A DNA stretch of 64,000 nucleotides from Petrolisthes cinctipes (GCA_033782935.1 JAWQEG010000504.1:67001-131000), one strand, 5' to 3'. Counted from the first letter of the stretch, positions 21,663 to 34,112 are shown. A program made the numbers and translations. Notes: a model not told the origin generated them from the sequence alone.

Positions 21663-22187
21663 AGGCTTTACCAACTAAACACACTATTATTCGGCTTTCT
21701 TCCTTCGCATAGTCAGGTAGTAAGTGTCTCCTAATTATTACGTTCATCTTTAAGTGTAATATGCATGTGCCACTTGTAATCCAAATATAATGGATGCGTT
21801 TGAGCATCTTTAAGTAAATGAAGAGGACCACACTGGGCCTGGATGACACTAACTCGAGAAGGATAGAGAGTAGGGACAGTAACCATGAAGGAAACGGAAG
21901 GAGAGAAAGGACAGTTGTTGAAGTAAAACAGAATGGCTGGAGTCCGCATGGGCGCCAAATCTTTCAAGAGTCCTACCACATTTAATATATTACCATGATA
22001 AAAAATATAACCTTCTACCCGCTACTCAGTGTCGAAAAAAATTAAAAGCCAATTTTGTCACTTGGCATTAGTCAAGACATTTTCTGATTACTTTGTGTTA
22101 TTGGTTACCAAAGGATACTGTGCAGTAGTGAAGGTTCTTAACTAGCTAATGATAACTTTGTCGCTTCCCTCCCACCCTCATCTCACT

Positions 22188-22315
22188 CACTCCATTTGCC
22201 TTCTCCTCTCCCCACTCCCAGTATTCATTCACTCTACTCACTCACTCCATTTGCCTTCTCTCCCCACTCCCAGTATTCATTCACTCTACTCACTCACTCA
22301 CTCACTCCATTCGCC
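22188..22315 (+). repeat. Tandem duplication in the LINE 5' region
   Basis: A unit of about 60 bp (CTCACTCCATTTGCCTTCTC, CCCACTCCCAGTATTCATTC) occurs twice, then starts a third time. Repeated 5'-UTR monomers are common in LINE promoters; that role here is inference. Confidence 0.75.
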
Positions 22316-22604
22316 AGTCTCGCTCCAGAATAGGTGGAGTGTGGACGTACTCGTGGCGCTCTGCCTCCATTCTCGTTTGTGTTGTTGTTTGTGTTGTTTT
22401 GGAGCTCTTGTTTGTGTTATTTGTGTTGTTTGTGAGTTCTTGTTTGTGTGTTGTTGTTTCTGTGGTGTTGCTGGTGTTGTTTGTCTGTTGTGGTTCTGTG
22501 TATAGTTTTGTTGTGATTGTCTGTGTGTGTGGGTGTGTGTGTGTGTGTCCCTGGCTGATTGAGTGTTTAGTTGTTTGTGTTGTTGTTTGCTTTCCATCTA
22601 GGCC

Positions 22605-24083
22605 TTGCCTGGCCTGATGGAGAATGCGGATTCCTGCTTGGAGGCCGACTTGGCAATGTCGGAGGAAGACGAGTCTCCAATTGAGGATCACTGGCCTGAG
22701 CTGCCTTCTCGCAACCCTCCCCCCCTCTCCTCGGTCACTCCGCAGCTCAGGTTGCAGCCGTCCACCTCCTCAACCTCTACCAAGCGATCTGTTGATGCCT
22801 CGTCCGACTCCTCGCAGGATTCCGATGGTGTGGACTGTTTGCCTCCAGCTGCCAAGACTGCCAAGGGTGCTTCAGCTGTGCACGACGTACCTTATCTGCC
22901 TCACCCTGGTGTTTCTTCTTTGTATACCAACTCCTTGCCCTCGTCCAACCTTCCTGCTTTTGCCCCGAGAGATGCCTATGTCAAACTCTCCTTCTCTGGA
23001 AACCCATCTACGGACACAAAGCTGCGTTGGTTGTCTGATGTCAACAGGGCCTTCCAGTTGCAGCGTGAACTGGTTGAAGTCAAGATGGCTGCTGTCACCT
23101 CCCGGTTTGTCTACATCTCTAGGAAGCGTCAGGACATCATTGATAGAGTTAAGGCTGGTGAATTTTTATCTCTGCCTCTCATTCTTGAAGACTCACCTGA
23201 GAGGCCTCGTAAGTTCCCCAGCTACATCCTCACCCGTTTTCCTATTGATGTTGACCCGAAACTTGCCAAAGGATACCCTGGTGTGTACTTTGCCTGTCGT
23301 TTTTTCCAAGATGGTTCCCCCATTAGCCGTATTGTTGTTGTCTGGAGTCAACCTGATCCACCTCCAAATGAGATTTCCTTTGATTTCCTCCCTTCTCTTC
23401 CACCGTGTGAGGTGAGGAAACTTCATAATGACCAGCCTTGGTGCTACAGGTGCTGGGGAGTTGGGCATATCTCCCGGTACTGTTCTGCCAGGCCGAAGTG
23501 TGCATGGTGTGCGGCCGACCATGATTCCAAGACGTGTCCTGTCAGGGGTGAATCATCACGTCCTGCTGCCTCCACCTCTGAGCCTTCACCTCCTGAAGAT
23601 ACGTCTCAATGCAAGTGTCCACGATGCCTTCAGCCAGGGGTTAACGTGTGGCATGGATGTACTCGACGTAAGGTCCAGGCTCGTGTCTCTACTATTGCTC
23701 CACTTCCACCACCACCACCACCACCTCCCCAGTCTGCTCCTCCTACCAGCCCTGCCTCACCTCCAGACCTGGCCCTCCGCAAGTCTGTTGCTACCCTCAT
23801 GGCACGATGTACGGCTCTCGAAAACCGCTTTTCTGCCCTTGAAGCCAGGATTGATGGGCTGGTTGCCGCTCAGGCTGCCAATGACTCCAAACTCTCCACC
23901 TTGGTCGAGGCTCAGCAGGCCATCATCTCAACTGTCACTACCCTTACCGAAAAGATGGATACTGTTGCATCTCGCCTTGAAAAGCTTTTCGTGTCAGTCT
24001 CTTCTCCTGGTCCATCTTCTTCTCCAGGTCGCTCATCTGCCCCCACTCACCGGACTTCTACCTCCAAATACAGAGTTCGCTAG
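22605..24083 (+). CDS. LINE ORF1: gag-like protein, intact, 492 aa
   Basis: Complete frame from ATG (22605; an in-frame ATG at 22617 is equally plausible) to TAG. The N-terminus is acidic and Ser/Pro-rich. A conserved central region (residues about 110-260) holds the blocks shared with copies 1 and 3. Zinc knuckles at residues about 283-312 read CYRCWGVGHISRYC and CAWCAADHDSKTC, followed by a third Cys cluster (CKCPRCLQPGVNVWHGC). A polyproline stretch comes next (about residue 375), then a C-terminal heptad-like segment (SVATLMARCTALENRFSALE, SKLSTLVEAQQAIISTVTTL) likely to form a coiled coil. By analogy with I and Jockey ORF1 proteins it would bind and chaperone element RNA. ORF2 follows in the +1 frame with overlap. 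Confidence 0.85.
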   Translation: MPGLMENADSCLEADLAMSEEDESPIEDHWPELPSRNPPPLSSVTPQLRLQPSTSSTSTKRSVDASSDSSQDSDGVDCLPPAAKTAKGASAVHDVPYLPHPGVSSLYTNSLPSSNLPAFAPRDAYVKLSFSGNPSTDTKLRWLSDVNRAFQLQRELVEVKMAAVTSRFVYISRKRQDIIDRVKAGEFLSLPLILEDSPERPRKFPSYILTRFPIDVDPKLAKGYPGVYFACRFFQDGSPISRIVVVWSQPDPPPNEISFDFLPSLPPCEVRKLHNDQPWCYRCWGVGHISRYCSARPKCAWCAADHDSKTCPVRGESSRPAASTSEPSPPEDTSQCKCPRCLQPGVNVWHGCTRRKVQARVSTIAPLPPPPPPPPQSAPPTSPASPPDLALRKSVATLMARCTALENRFSALEARIDGLVAAQAANDSKLSTLVEAQQAIISTVTTLTEKMDTVASRLEKLFVSVSSPGPSSSPGRSSAPTHRTSTSKYRVR

Positions 24084-26900
24084 TGGTTGCTGGCGGGATG
24101 TCATTTCTTGGAATGTATGTGGTATCACCAGTTATGCTAAGCTCACTCAACTCAAGGCCTATGTTTTTCGTCATCATCCCAGTGTTATTTTTCTCCAGGA
24201 AGCATTTCCAGGACGGCCGCTCGCTGCTGGGCAAGCTCCTCCCCTCTCAGGTTATGTGCCATATGTTCATCTGGTAAGGAATGGTCTCCTGACTTACATA
24301 CAAAGCTCCTTGCCACATCGCCTTCTCCGTACCTCCACTGATCCTGACATGACCTTTCAGCTATTTGAGGTTCTACCTGGGAATGGAGTACTCCAACTAT
24401 GTAATGTCTATTCTGCCCCAGCTAGACTCACTCTTGAGGCTCTTCCTTCTCCAACAGTGCGTGGTATGGTGTATATGGGAGATTTTAATGTTCGGCATTC
24501 TGATTTGGGTGATGGTACTGGCTCTATTAATCGTAATGGTGTTCGTCTCCTTTCATACATCCGCAATCATCATCTGACACACTGGGACACTGGCAGTGCC
24601 ACTCATTGCCGGGGAGGTACTCTGGATTACATCCTCTCGTCTGGCCTGATAGCATCTCAGGTCCAGTGCTCCTCCGTGCCAGACTTATTCTCTGATCACA
24701 TTGCTCTTCGGTTTCATTATTCTCTAACTGCTGGGTCAGGTGCTTCAGCCACTCGTTTGCGTATTGCTGTGCCCCCTAAATATTGCACGACTTACATCTT
24801 ATTTATGGCCCATGTATTCCCTACATTTGATATATCATCAGCTGAACAGTTGCACTCTGATCTTGTATCTGCTACTCATGACTTTTATCGGCTATACGTC
24901 TCCCGGCCACACCTCCAGCATCGCCATACTGCCCACTCCTGGACGCTGGATGCACGTATACAGGAGGCAAAGGAGGAGGCTGAACGTGATGGTCTATTGT
25001 TTCAAGCCAACCCAACCCCTGACCTACTCCATCGTTACCAGATGTCTAGGGATGCTTTAGTTGCCCTGCAGGATTGTGCTCACACTGAGTCTTGGCAGTA
25101 GTTCACGGACAGCATCAACCAGCAAACAAGTGTGGCTTCTATGTGGCACCTCATCCGTCGGGTTGTGAAAAAGACACCGGCCACTGCTCGTCATCACACT
25201 CCTGCCGACTATGCCAAACAACTTGTCGATGACTGGTCAGAACAATCTACCACAGCCAGTCTACCCATCCACATACAAGATGCACTCGCTTCCCGTGCTG
25301 CTGTCCATCGGCTACGTCTAATGTCTGCTCTGTTACAAGATGATGACGATGATGCAGAGGAGATAACTGAGGAGGAGTTGCGTCGTGCTCTCTCTCGGGG
25401 TAGAGCTTCTTCCCCTGGTGATGATGGTATTACTTATGCTGTGCTGCGCCTACTTCAACAAGTTCCTGGGAACCCTCCACTTCGACTGTACAATCTTTGT
25501 CTTCGTGATGATTGTTTACCACGAGCCTGGACCAGCAGCACAATAATACCCATCCCTAAGCCCAGCACTGCGAAGTTAAGGCCTATTTCCCTGACTTCCT
25601 GTTTTTGTAAGGTTATGGAGAGAATCTTACTCAATCGTCTCATGTACAGACTGCAGGATCGCCTTTCTCCATAGCTGTTTGGTTTCCTTCCCCAGCGGAG
25701 CACACACCACTGCCTTGTCGACCTGTACTCTCGCCTTAACAGGGACAGTGTGGTGGCCTTCATTGACCTTCGAAGTGCCTTCGATGTTGCTAATAGAGAC
25801 GTCATTTTGGATCAACTGGTCGACTTTGGGATAAAGGGTAATCTATTACGGTGGATTCGGGGCTACCTGAGTAACAGGACCTCCCGTGTGTTTTTCAGTG
25901 GTGCACTCAGTCCTTTGTGCAGTTTTCATCTTGGTACGCCTCAAGGGGGTGTTCTCAGCCCATTGTTATTTAATATTCTGATGCATCGGCTGCTCACTTC
26001 TCTCCCTGATATACCTGGAACTACAATTACGTGCTATGCTGATGATATCTGTGTTCATTCTACCTCACCAAGGGATCTCCAGCAGTTTCTTGACTCCTTC
26101 TCTGTGGCCTCCTCTCACTGTGGCATTATTGTCTCCCCAGATAAGAGCAGAATATTCACCTGCCGCCTTCCTCAAGTTCGGCCAGTGTTCACCATTGGAG
26201 GGACTGTCATTCCCATGTGTTCCCAGTATCGCTACCTGGGCGCGCTAGTCAATATTTGGCCGATTGTCCCTGCCACACCTTAAGACCATCCCTTTGTCCA
26301 GGACTTATCGGATCGTCTCCAGCGCCGACTTACACCACTTCAATGGCTCACTAACAACTCCTCGGGCATCTCCATCCCAGTAGCCAGGACTATCTATATT
26401 GTTTTTATCCGTTCAGTTGTTGATTACCTCTCCCCTGCTCTGATTCAACTTCCCAGGGCTGCTCTTGAAACTTTAGAAAAATTTCAGAATAGAGCAATGA
26501 GAATAATTTTCGGTTGTCCAATGTCGACCAGGATAGTGAACATGCAGCGTGAGTTGCGTCTTCCCCCGTTAGTGGAGAGAATTAATTCTAGTGTTACTTG
26601 CTTCACTGTCAAGTGCCTCCATTTCCCACATCTTTCACCCCATTACTCTCAGTTAGTCAGGACTTCTCTTAGACCAAACTCCCCTGTCCCTCCCATACTG
26701 CCTGCTGGACGTACTCTTATAAGGTCTGTTTCCTCTATGCTCCGTAGTCTTAATATAGATATAATGGTGGCAGACGTCCCCCCAGGGCCCCCTCCGTGGA
26801 TGCTACCAACACCTGATGTGAGCTTCACACCTACTTCCAAGTCGGAACTTGGCCTGCCCCACTGTCCGACACTTGCTGCCCCGGGGCCTGCGACTTGATG
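24072..26900 (+). pseudogene. LINE ORF2: endonuclease plus reverse transcriptase, three stops, RNase H lost
   Basis: The endonuclease runs from 24085: DVISWNVCGI, VIFLQEAFPG, MGDFNVRHSD, GGTLDYILSS and FSDHIALRFHY (APE-type catalytic blocks). The RT follows: ASSPGDDGITYAVLRLLQQV, PIPKPSTAKLRPISLTSCF, AFIDLRSAFDVANRDVI, GTPQGGVLSPLLFNIL and an intact active site CYADDICVHS near 26031. The thumb and connection domain continue to SKSEL (26847). TAG at 25099-25101, TAG at 25672-25674 and TAA at 26281-26283 interrupt an otherwise aligned frame. Copy 3 has sense codons at the first two positions. After SKSEL the sequence jumps to the terminal cysteine block, out of frame. Confidence 0.85.
26848..26852 (+). 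other. Deletion junction removing the LINE RNase H domain
   Basis: Upstream sequence matches copy 3 to about 39717 and downstream sequence matches it from about 38938. About 780 bp, containing the RNase H domain, is therefore missing here. A CT dinucleotide is shared at the breakpoint. Confidence 0.75.
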
Positions 26901-27151
26901 TGGTTTGTCGACACCTGCTGAACCATCAGGTTCTGGGGGAACTTCTGGTACGGCACCCTCGTTTTAGTGGATTTAAATAGGTCATAATGTAAATATTTGT
27001 CTGTATGCTTGTGCTCCATTCTGTTATGTTTTCGTGACGTGTGTGTGTGTGTGTGTGCGTGTGTATGTGTGGTTGTAGTCATTGGATTCTCATGGGTCCC
27101 GCCTACCCGTATGTATTGTTGCCTGCCTGTTGATTGACGCTACGGCACAAT

Positions 27152-27185
<34 letters not shown>

Positions 27186-27186
27186 A
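27152..27186 (+). repeat. (TAA)n tail with A-run of the I-type LINE
   Basis: TAA repeats followed by about 13 A. TAA-repeat tails are characteristic of I-type LINEs. Confidence 0.85.
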
Positions 27187-27225
27187 CCATATGTTGATGA
27201 TTATTATTGACCACGACTGTATGTG
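27187..27225. repeat. TIR-element family B, right-end fragment
   Basis: CATATGTTGATGATTATTAT TGACCACGACTGTA matches one end of the elements at 47033-47255 and 60776-61016. Confidence 0.5.
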
Positions 27226-27436
27226 AGAGAGGGAGGGAGATTGGTTTGAGAGAGGGTGAGGACTTTTTTTATAGTACAGTATATATTGAAAGTTAGATTA
27301 TTTAGATTCTTAGTTTGTTCATTTATACGAACACACCCATGCACATATATGCATACATATACACACAGAGGTATATTCTTACCCTTCACACATACTGTGA
27401 GTACATAGTCTTCACACACACACACACACACACGTA

Positions 27437-27603
27437 CACTCGCAATCCAAAATATGTATCCAGGCTTGCTTCGAATACCCTGATCGAGTATTAAGCGAAC
27501 TCAAGCAAATATGAAACAGGATAAGCGTTGTAATTGGTTCACTAGTATGTCAAATGATTCGAAACTTCAACAAGACCTGGATACAAATTTTGGATTGCGA
27601 GTG
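27437..27603. mobile_element. TIR-element family C, 167 bp, TA-flanked
   Basis: Inverted ends CACTCGCAATCCAAAAT and complement, continuing through TGTATCCAGG. Flanked by TA at 27435-27436 and 27604-27605. One end of another copy is at 61019-61077. Preceded by an (AC)n tract (27417-27433). Confidence 0.85.
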
Positions 27604-28139
27604 TACATACATATACCCTTGCCTTACACACACACATACACAATCCCACCTGAGGGAGTGGCTGAGGGGGACTACAACCGATGCCTCCCACCTCCACTTC
27701 TGAGGGCAGGAGAGGCAGTGTGGGGCCCAGACTGAAGTGTGAGTTGAGTAGAGCCAGACTTTGGTTGCCTTCAATCTCCAGCAGTGGCGGTAGACCTGGG
27801 AAATGCACCTCTAACTGAAGCCCCCCACACACCCCCACACACACACCACCAAAGTCAGTAGTTGATAAATATTTGGCAATTAAGGGATTGTACAGTTGCG
27901 TGAGGGAGTTTCTTTACCACCATGGGAGTCCCTCTATACCATAGCACACACCTTTAGTTGACCATAATGCTCTCTTGCTTAATCATTATAAGTTACATTA
28001 TGATAAAAACTTTCTGGCAACTCATCTACCAGTCATCTTTGTCGTAATATAATTTACTACCATTCATTCATAGCTCTTCCATTACTAGACCAAAGTATGT
28101 GGTAGAGTAAAATTGGTCCCATGTGTATAAAGAAACTCC

Positions 28140-28368
28140 CTTCCACAACTGTACAGTGTTAGTAATATATTTTGGCACCTAGATAAGGAGGATAGTACAG
28201 TGGTGGTAATATTTTGGGTGGCACTTAATTATGGAGGTTAGTACAGTACAGTGTTACTAAGTTTACAGTACCTGATTCCTCCAAACTTAATAATCCAGCT
28301 GACTCCCGCCACACACACCATCTTTAGTTGATTTATAGTTTGCAATTAAGGGGATAGTACAGTGTTGG

Positions 28369-28413
<45 letters not shown>

Positions 28414-28800
28414 TTTCATCTCTTTTTACAACAAAGGGACAGCTGCCCCTACCATCACACTGCCATTAGTTGTATTTATTTGGTACTTATTGAAGGGGAG
28501 TAGTACAGCTGCCCCTCACCGACCCCACTTACATTAGCTGACATATATTTGGTACTTAAGAGGATAGTACAGTGTTGGTAATATTTTTTTGGCATTACAC
28601 TAAGGGAGTATTATAGCTGCACCCACCACCGACATTAGATTATTTATATTTGACACTTAATTAATGGGGTAGTAGCTGCCCCCATGACCACTGTCATTAG
28701 TTGATATGTTTTTTGCACTTTTATTAAAAGTTTTAATAAAGCTGCCCCAAAACACACTCACCATCCTCAGGAACTGATATGTATTTTGTACTTACTATTG
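28140..28800. repeat. Degenerate tandem repeat region
   Basis: Phrases such as AGTACAGTGTTGGTAATAT (about 28153, 28195, 28355, 28567) and AGCTGCCCC (about 28442, 28507, 28675, 28740) alternate, with intervening TTAGTTGATATTTATTTGG-like text. The repeat unit is roughly 100-200 bp and heavily eroded. It includes a (TA)n run at 28370-28409. Confidence 0.6.
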
Positions 28801-28822
28801 TTACGAGTAAATAAACACAGAC

Positions 28823-28889
28823 AGTGGTGCCACATTTCGCCAAATACACTACCGCCGGACGCTGTACTCGTTACTATTAGTGACAACTG
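28823..28889. mobile_element. TIR-element family E, end fragment
   Basis: Resembles the right arm of the element at 58886-59106 (CGCCAAATACACTACCGCCG, GACGCTGTACTCGTTACTA), ending at CAACTG followed by TA. Confidence 0.5.
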
Positions 28890-29075
28890 TACCTATCTAC
28901 CAAACCATGCAGACTCAATGAGAAACCTTTTGTGAGTGTGTTTGTTTGATATGTCAGCAGCTGTACCTAACTAACTACCAAACCAAACTATGCAGACTCA
29001 ATGAGGGGCCTGTTGTAAGTGTGTTTGTTTGATATGTCAGCAATTGTACCGAACTACTGTACCAAACCATGCATT
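28886..29075. repeat. Tandem duplication of about 85 bp
   Basis: The unit with CCATGCAGACTCAATGAGAA, GTGAGTGTGTTTGTTTGATA and TGTCAGCAGCTGTACC occurs twice, plus a partial third (28892, 28970, 29041). It ends just before the splice donor of UGT exon 4 (29084). Confidence 0.75.
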
Positions 29076-29084
29076 CAGACTCAC

Positions 29085-29321
29085 CTCACGTTGTATCGCT
29101 GGGACAATTACCCAGGCCTTGTAGTATGAGTAGTGGAAGACGAAGCGGGCGAGGTTGTTGAGACGGACCCACAACGAGGTGGTGTCTGAGGGAAGGTAGT
29201 CCATGTAGTTGGGAACGAACGATGGGTTGGGAAAGTTACCCTTTAACATGCTTACACGGGGATCCTGACCCATCGCTGATAATGTGATGTACAGACGCTC
29301 GTGGACGAAAGGGTATGCCAA
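29085..29321 (-). CDS. UGT exon 4
   Basis: Acceptor TTATTACAG, then LAYPFVHERLYITLSAMGQD, NFPNPSFVPNYMDYLPSDTT and WVIVPAIQRE; donor GTGAGT. The segment upstream of the acceptor is a (TAA/CAA)n run. Confidence 0.85.
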
Positions 29322-32300
29322 CTGTAATAACAATAATAATAATAATAACAATAATAATAACAATAATAATAATGATGATGATTATTAATATTTTTATTAT
29401 GATGATGATTGCTGTTATTGTTTAGGTTGATATCATGATAGTGATGCATAATGTGTCAATATTGAGGGCGAATACTAACTTTGAGCACTTACGAGACTAA
29501 CAGTGTGTGTGTGTGTGTGTTTTTGGAATATTTTCACTACAGTAATATATGACCAACCAAAATACAAAAAACAATGATAACAACAACAACAGTGCTCACT
29601 TGCATTGGCAGAACCAAATCTCTCTCTCTCTCTCCTGGCCCAAGACGACGATGAAGACGACACCGAGGCCCGGCTGGTTGGTGACTCCATGGTAAGGGGT
29701 CAACTCACCGAGTTTTGTGGCCGAGCACCCAAGTCGAGGAAGCGATTTTGCATCCCGGGTGGCGGCCTAGACGACATGATTGACTCAGTGGACGAAGTGA
29801 CAAGCCTGGCCCCCGACAACACCACCTACGTCATCCACGTTGGAACCAACGACGTATTGAAGACCAGATCGGAGGAGCTCCTCAACAAGTACCGACAGAT
29901 GATTGCGAAGTTCAAGGAAAAAACGAACAACATCATACTCTCTGGAATCATCCCCCGCAGACAAGCAGACACCCGTTACTACAACACCGCTACTAGTATC
30001 AACCGACGACTTGCCAACATCTGCAACGAGGAGAACGTCGATTTCGTCAACACATGGGACAATTTTTATTTTGATGACTCTCTATTCTCAGATGATGGTG
30101 TCCATCTGAATCAGGTAGGAGCAGCCCGTTTTGGACGTTTGCTTAACAACGCGGTCATCAACCATCGTACAAAACACGGGTCTGCCCAGGTACGTAAAAT
30201 GAATAAACAGAATAAACCGAAACAGCTTAAAGGTATTTTACGTTAACGCTCGCAGCATCCATAACAAATTTACAGATTTAGAGGAATTAACTTTCACAGA
30301 AAATTACGATATAATCGGCATACCAGAATCGTGGCTAAATACCGAAAGCAGAGACTTCCTAGCAGAGTATAAAATTCCCGGCTATACAATATTTGAGAAA
30401 GGTCGAACAAATAAAAGGGGAGGCGGAGTACTATTATATATTAAAGATGACCTCAACCCGATCTTATTATCAAAGCCCCATATCGCTAACGTAGACACAC
30501 TATATATACTCATTAGAAATAAATTCGGGATGAAACTTTTGTTAGCCTTATTATACAGACCCCCAGCTCAACCAGTACAAACCGACCGTGATATCTATGA
30601 GCAAATTAACGAGATGAGTAACACGCAAGAGGCCGTAATTCTTGGCGATTTTAATTTACCAGTATCAAAGTGGGGAGAACCATTATCAGCTCACTATGGA
30701 CAAGACCTTTATACTAACTTACAAGAGAGCTCCCTTATCCAGTTTGTTAATAGCCCAACTCGTGGAAATAACGTTCTTGACCTAGTATTTGCAACAAAAG
30801 AAGACTTGATAGGGAATATTAACGTGGGTGATGAGTTTTCTAATAGCGACCACCGCAAAATCACATTCAGTATAAATTTCAATAGAAGTGAAATAAATTA
30901 CAGTTACGAAAAAATCCCCAACTTTAGAAAAGCTAATTTTCTCCAACTCAGTGCGATATTAAAAGATACCGATTGGAAATGTCTGCGAGACACTATTGAC
31001 ATTAATACACAATGGAACTTTTTCATTAATGCGTACACAAAAGTGGTCAAAGACAGCATACCGTTAAAAAACCGACGTTCAGCACAAAACTTAAAGCCCA
31101 AGTGGTGGAGTAAAGACATAGCCGACTGTTTACGCGCCAAAAAGAACGCCCACAATAGAGTAAAAATCACAGAAAACAATGGCGAGCGGGCCAAGTTTGC
31201 AGACTTACGAAGAAAAGCCAAAATGTTAATCAAACAGAGTAAAATGACTATTGAAAAACACGTTGCAAATCAAAGTAAGACAAACCCGAAAGAGTTCTAC
31301 AGTTATATTCGGCATAAGAAAGTACTCACGTCAACTATCGGACCACTACTTGATGAGAATGGGGACTTTACTACAGATGAAGAGCGAATGAGTGGTATCC
31401 TTAACACTTTCTTTGCATCAGTCTTTACTATAGAAAACCCGAACGATATACCAATAGAAACAACAGTCCAAAATGAAAACACCGAGGTATTAAGTAATAT
31501 CAGCATTACAGAAAGGGACGTAATAAAATGTATTGATAAATTAAATGTAAATAAGTCACCTGGCCCAGACAAAATCTCCCCTCGCGTATTAAAAGAAGCA
31601 AAAAGTGAAATAGTAAGACATCTGACTCTGCTCTTTAACTATTCTTTACACACCGGAACAATACCTGACGAATGGAAGCTCGCTAACGTAACACCAATAT
31701 TTAAAAAAGGCAGCAAATCTCTACCTAGCAACTATCGCCCTATCAGCCTAACCTCAGTCGTATGCAAAATGCTAGAGACAATCATACGAGATAAACTTAC
31801 AAATCACTTAGAGGAAAACAACTTACTCAGAGACACTCAACACGGTTTTCGTAATAAACGCTCTTGCCTAACGAACCTATTAGACTTTTTAAATGACATT
31901 TTCAATTAATACGATAAGAATAAAGCAGTAGACATAATTTATCTAGATTTCCAAAAGGACTTTGACAAAGTTCCCCATAAACGCTTAATAACTAAACTAA
32001 AATCACACAAAATCCAAGGCGATACCGTAAGTTGGATAGAGAACTGGCTAAGCAACCGTAAACAACGCGTGGTAATAAATGGAAAATCTTCTTGTTGGAC
32101 TGATGTTACGAGAGGGGTACCACAGGGGTCAGTTTTAGGGCCAATCCTATTCCTAGTTTACATAAACGACATAGACGAAGGCCTCTCATGTATAATATCG
32201 AAATTTGCTGATGACACCAAAATTGCAAATACAGTATTCACTATTGCGCAGACTAAAGAAATGCAAGGTAATCTCGATAAATTGTCAAATTGGGCGAAAA

Positions 32301-33966
32301 CTTGGCAAATGTCCTTCAATGCAGACAAATGTAAAGTGCTCCACATCGGACATCGTAACGTAGCAGCAAACTACTCGTTGAATGGTAATCAACTCAAAAG
32401 CGTGGATCGAGAGACAGACTTAGGGGTAACAGTATCAAGTAACCTAAAACCCAGTCAGCAGTGTACGGAAGTAATTAAGAAAGCAAATAAAACTATTGGC
32501 TTTATCGGCAGAGCATTCGAGTATAAATCTAAAGACACAATCCTCACTTTGTATAATTCCCTGGTCCGTCCCCTTATGGAATATTGTGTTCAAGCCTGGT
32601 GCCCGTACTACCAGAAAAATATAGCAAAATTGGAACGAGTCCAACGTAGAGTTACTAAAATGATACCAAGTCTGAGAAATAAAACGTATGATAAGCGGCT
32701 AAGCGAATTAAATCTATTCCCATTGACACAACGTAGACTGAGAGGGGACTTAATCCAGGTAATTAAAATAATCAAAGGCATAGATAATATGGACTGCACC
32801 AAATATATCACTATCGATCAATCAAACTACACGAGAGGAAACGGCTGCAAAATCATAGGTAAATCTTTTAATTCGCACGAATCAAAGAATTTCTTTTTTA
32901 ACCGGGTCGTCAACTTATGGAATGGGCTTCCCCGTAATGTAATTGACTGTAACACCGTAGACAGCTTCAAACGTCGCTTAGATAAACACCTTGCGTCTAA
33001 TCCCCGACTTACAATGTTTACTAATGAATAATTTTTGCCCATTACAGGTGGCAAGTTAGCCAAATTTCACCTACTTTCTATCTTTCCTATAAAATTTCCT
33101 TGTGGAGTATTTCAGCCAACCCCACAGGGTTCCCAATCCTGACTTTATTTCCTGTACGGCTCAGGCCGGAGGGAGTGGAGGGTGGGGAGAGAGCCTTCTA
33201 CTTTGCTATCCTTACCTACGACTATCACTGGGGAGTGATTCATTCTCCACCAGTAACCTTCTAATCAAATCACCTCGTTTGGACCGTAAGGTCTGTTGTG
33301 GTCTGTGTTTCTATGTAACTCTATGTAACTCTCTCTCTCTCTTACCTCGTTTACAATGTGGTCGACAATGATGAGGTCGAATTCTGCTCTTCTGTTGTAC
33401 AAATTCATCACCTCCGGCACTTTGTACAGGTCACGGGCGTACAGAGGCATATACCTAGACAATGCCTGAAAATAACACAGTATATACATGTAGTAATAAT
33501 CCCTCGATATCCAAAGTTGTTCTGGGTGTGTATTAAAACAGTTTTATGTGAATCCACGTAAAGTGTAAACCCTCTTTATCCCCCTCTTGATCTGAGTGTG
33601 TAATATGCTGTACAGAGGGTTTGATGTACACGGATTTATTACAAGCATTGTATTACACACCAATATCACCAGAGTAATACAAGGGGTTTATAGGTGTCTA
33701 ATGTACAAATAAGGTTTACTGTACACAGATTCATTTCAAACAGTACATACCTTAAATCGTATCATATTTCTGTAGTCAAACATATCGACGGTATCTTCAG
33801 TGTAGTAGGTAACCCCGTGACAGACGTCAGTGATGTTGACATGTTTACTAGACGATGGTTTATAGTTGGTCAGCATCACCACCTGGAGGAAATGCAGCTC
33901 AGGTCAAGTCAAGGCAGGTCAGGTCAGGTTAGGTCTGGTCAAGGTTAAGTTAAGTCAAGGCTGCTA

Positions 33967-34048
<82 letters not shown>

Positions 34049-34058
34049 GTGTTTTTAA

Positions 34059-34112
<54 letters not shown>

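Larger units (their letters stand above)
22150..27186 (+). mobile_element. I-type LINE copy 2, nearly full length, RNase H deleted
   Basis: The order is: a 5' region with two tandem copies of a CACTCACTCCATTTGCCTTC-type unit (22188-22315) and a GTT-rich leader; ORF1 at 22605-24083; ORF2 with APE endonuclease and RT (24072-26850); a 3' UTR; and a (TAA)n tail plus A-run (27152-27186). ORF1 knuckles, RNase H in the sister copy 3, and the TAA tail point to the I superfamily. An internal deletion removed RNase H (see separate entry). ORF2 has three nonsense codons, so the copy is dead although ORF1 is intact. Confidence 0.88.
29635..33330 (+). mobile_element. CR1-type LINE (SGNH ORF1, EN-RT ORF2) in UGT intron 3, antisense
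   Basis: The element lies between two (CT)n stretches (29619-29634 and 33329-33342) that are its ambiguous target duplication. It is 5'-truncated inside ORF1. ORF1 retains an SGNH/GDSL esterase-like domain and ORF2 is EN plus RT with one nonsense codon. The 3' UTR ends with two copies of CTATGTAACT (33311-33330), the type of short tandem 3' end typical of CR1/L2-group LINEs. Without it, UGT intron 3 would be only about 0.3 kb. The low decay suggests that it is among the younger insertions here. Confidence 0.85.
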
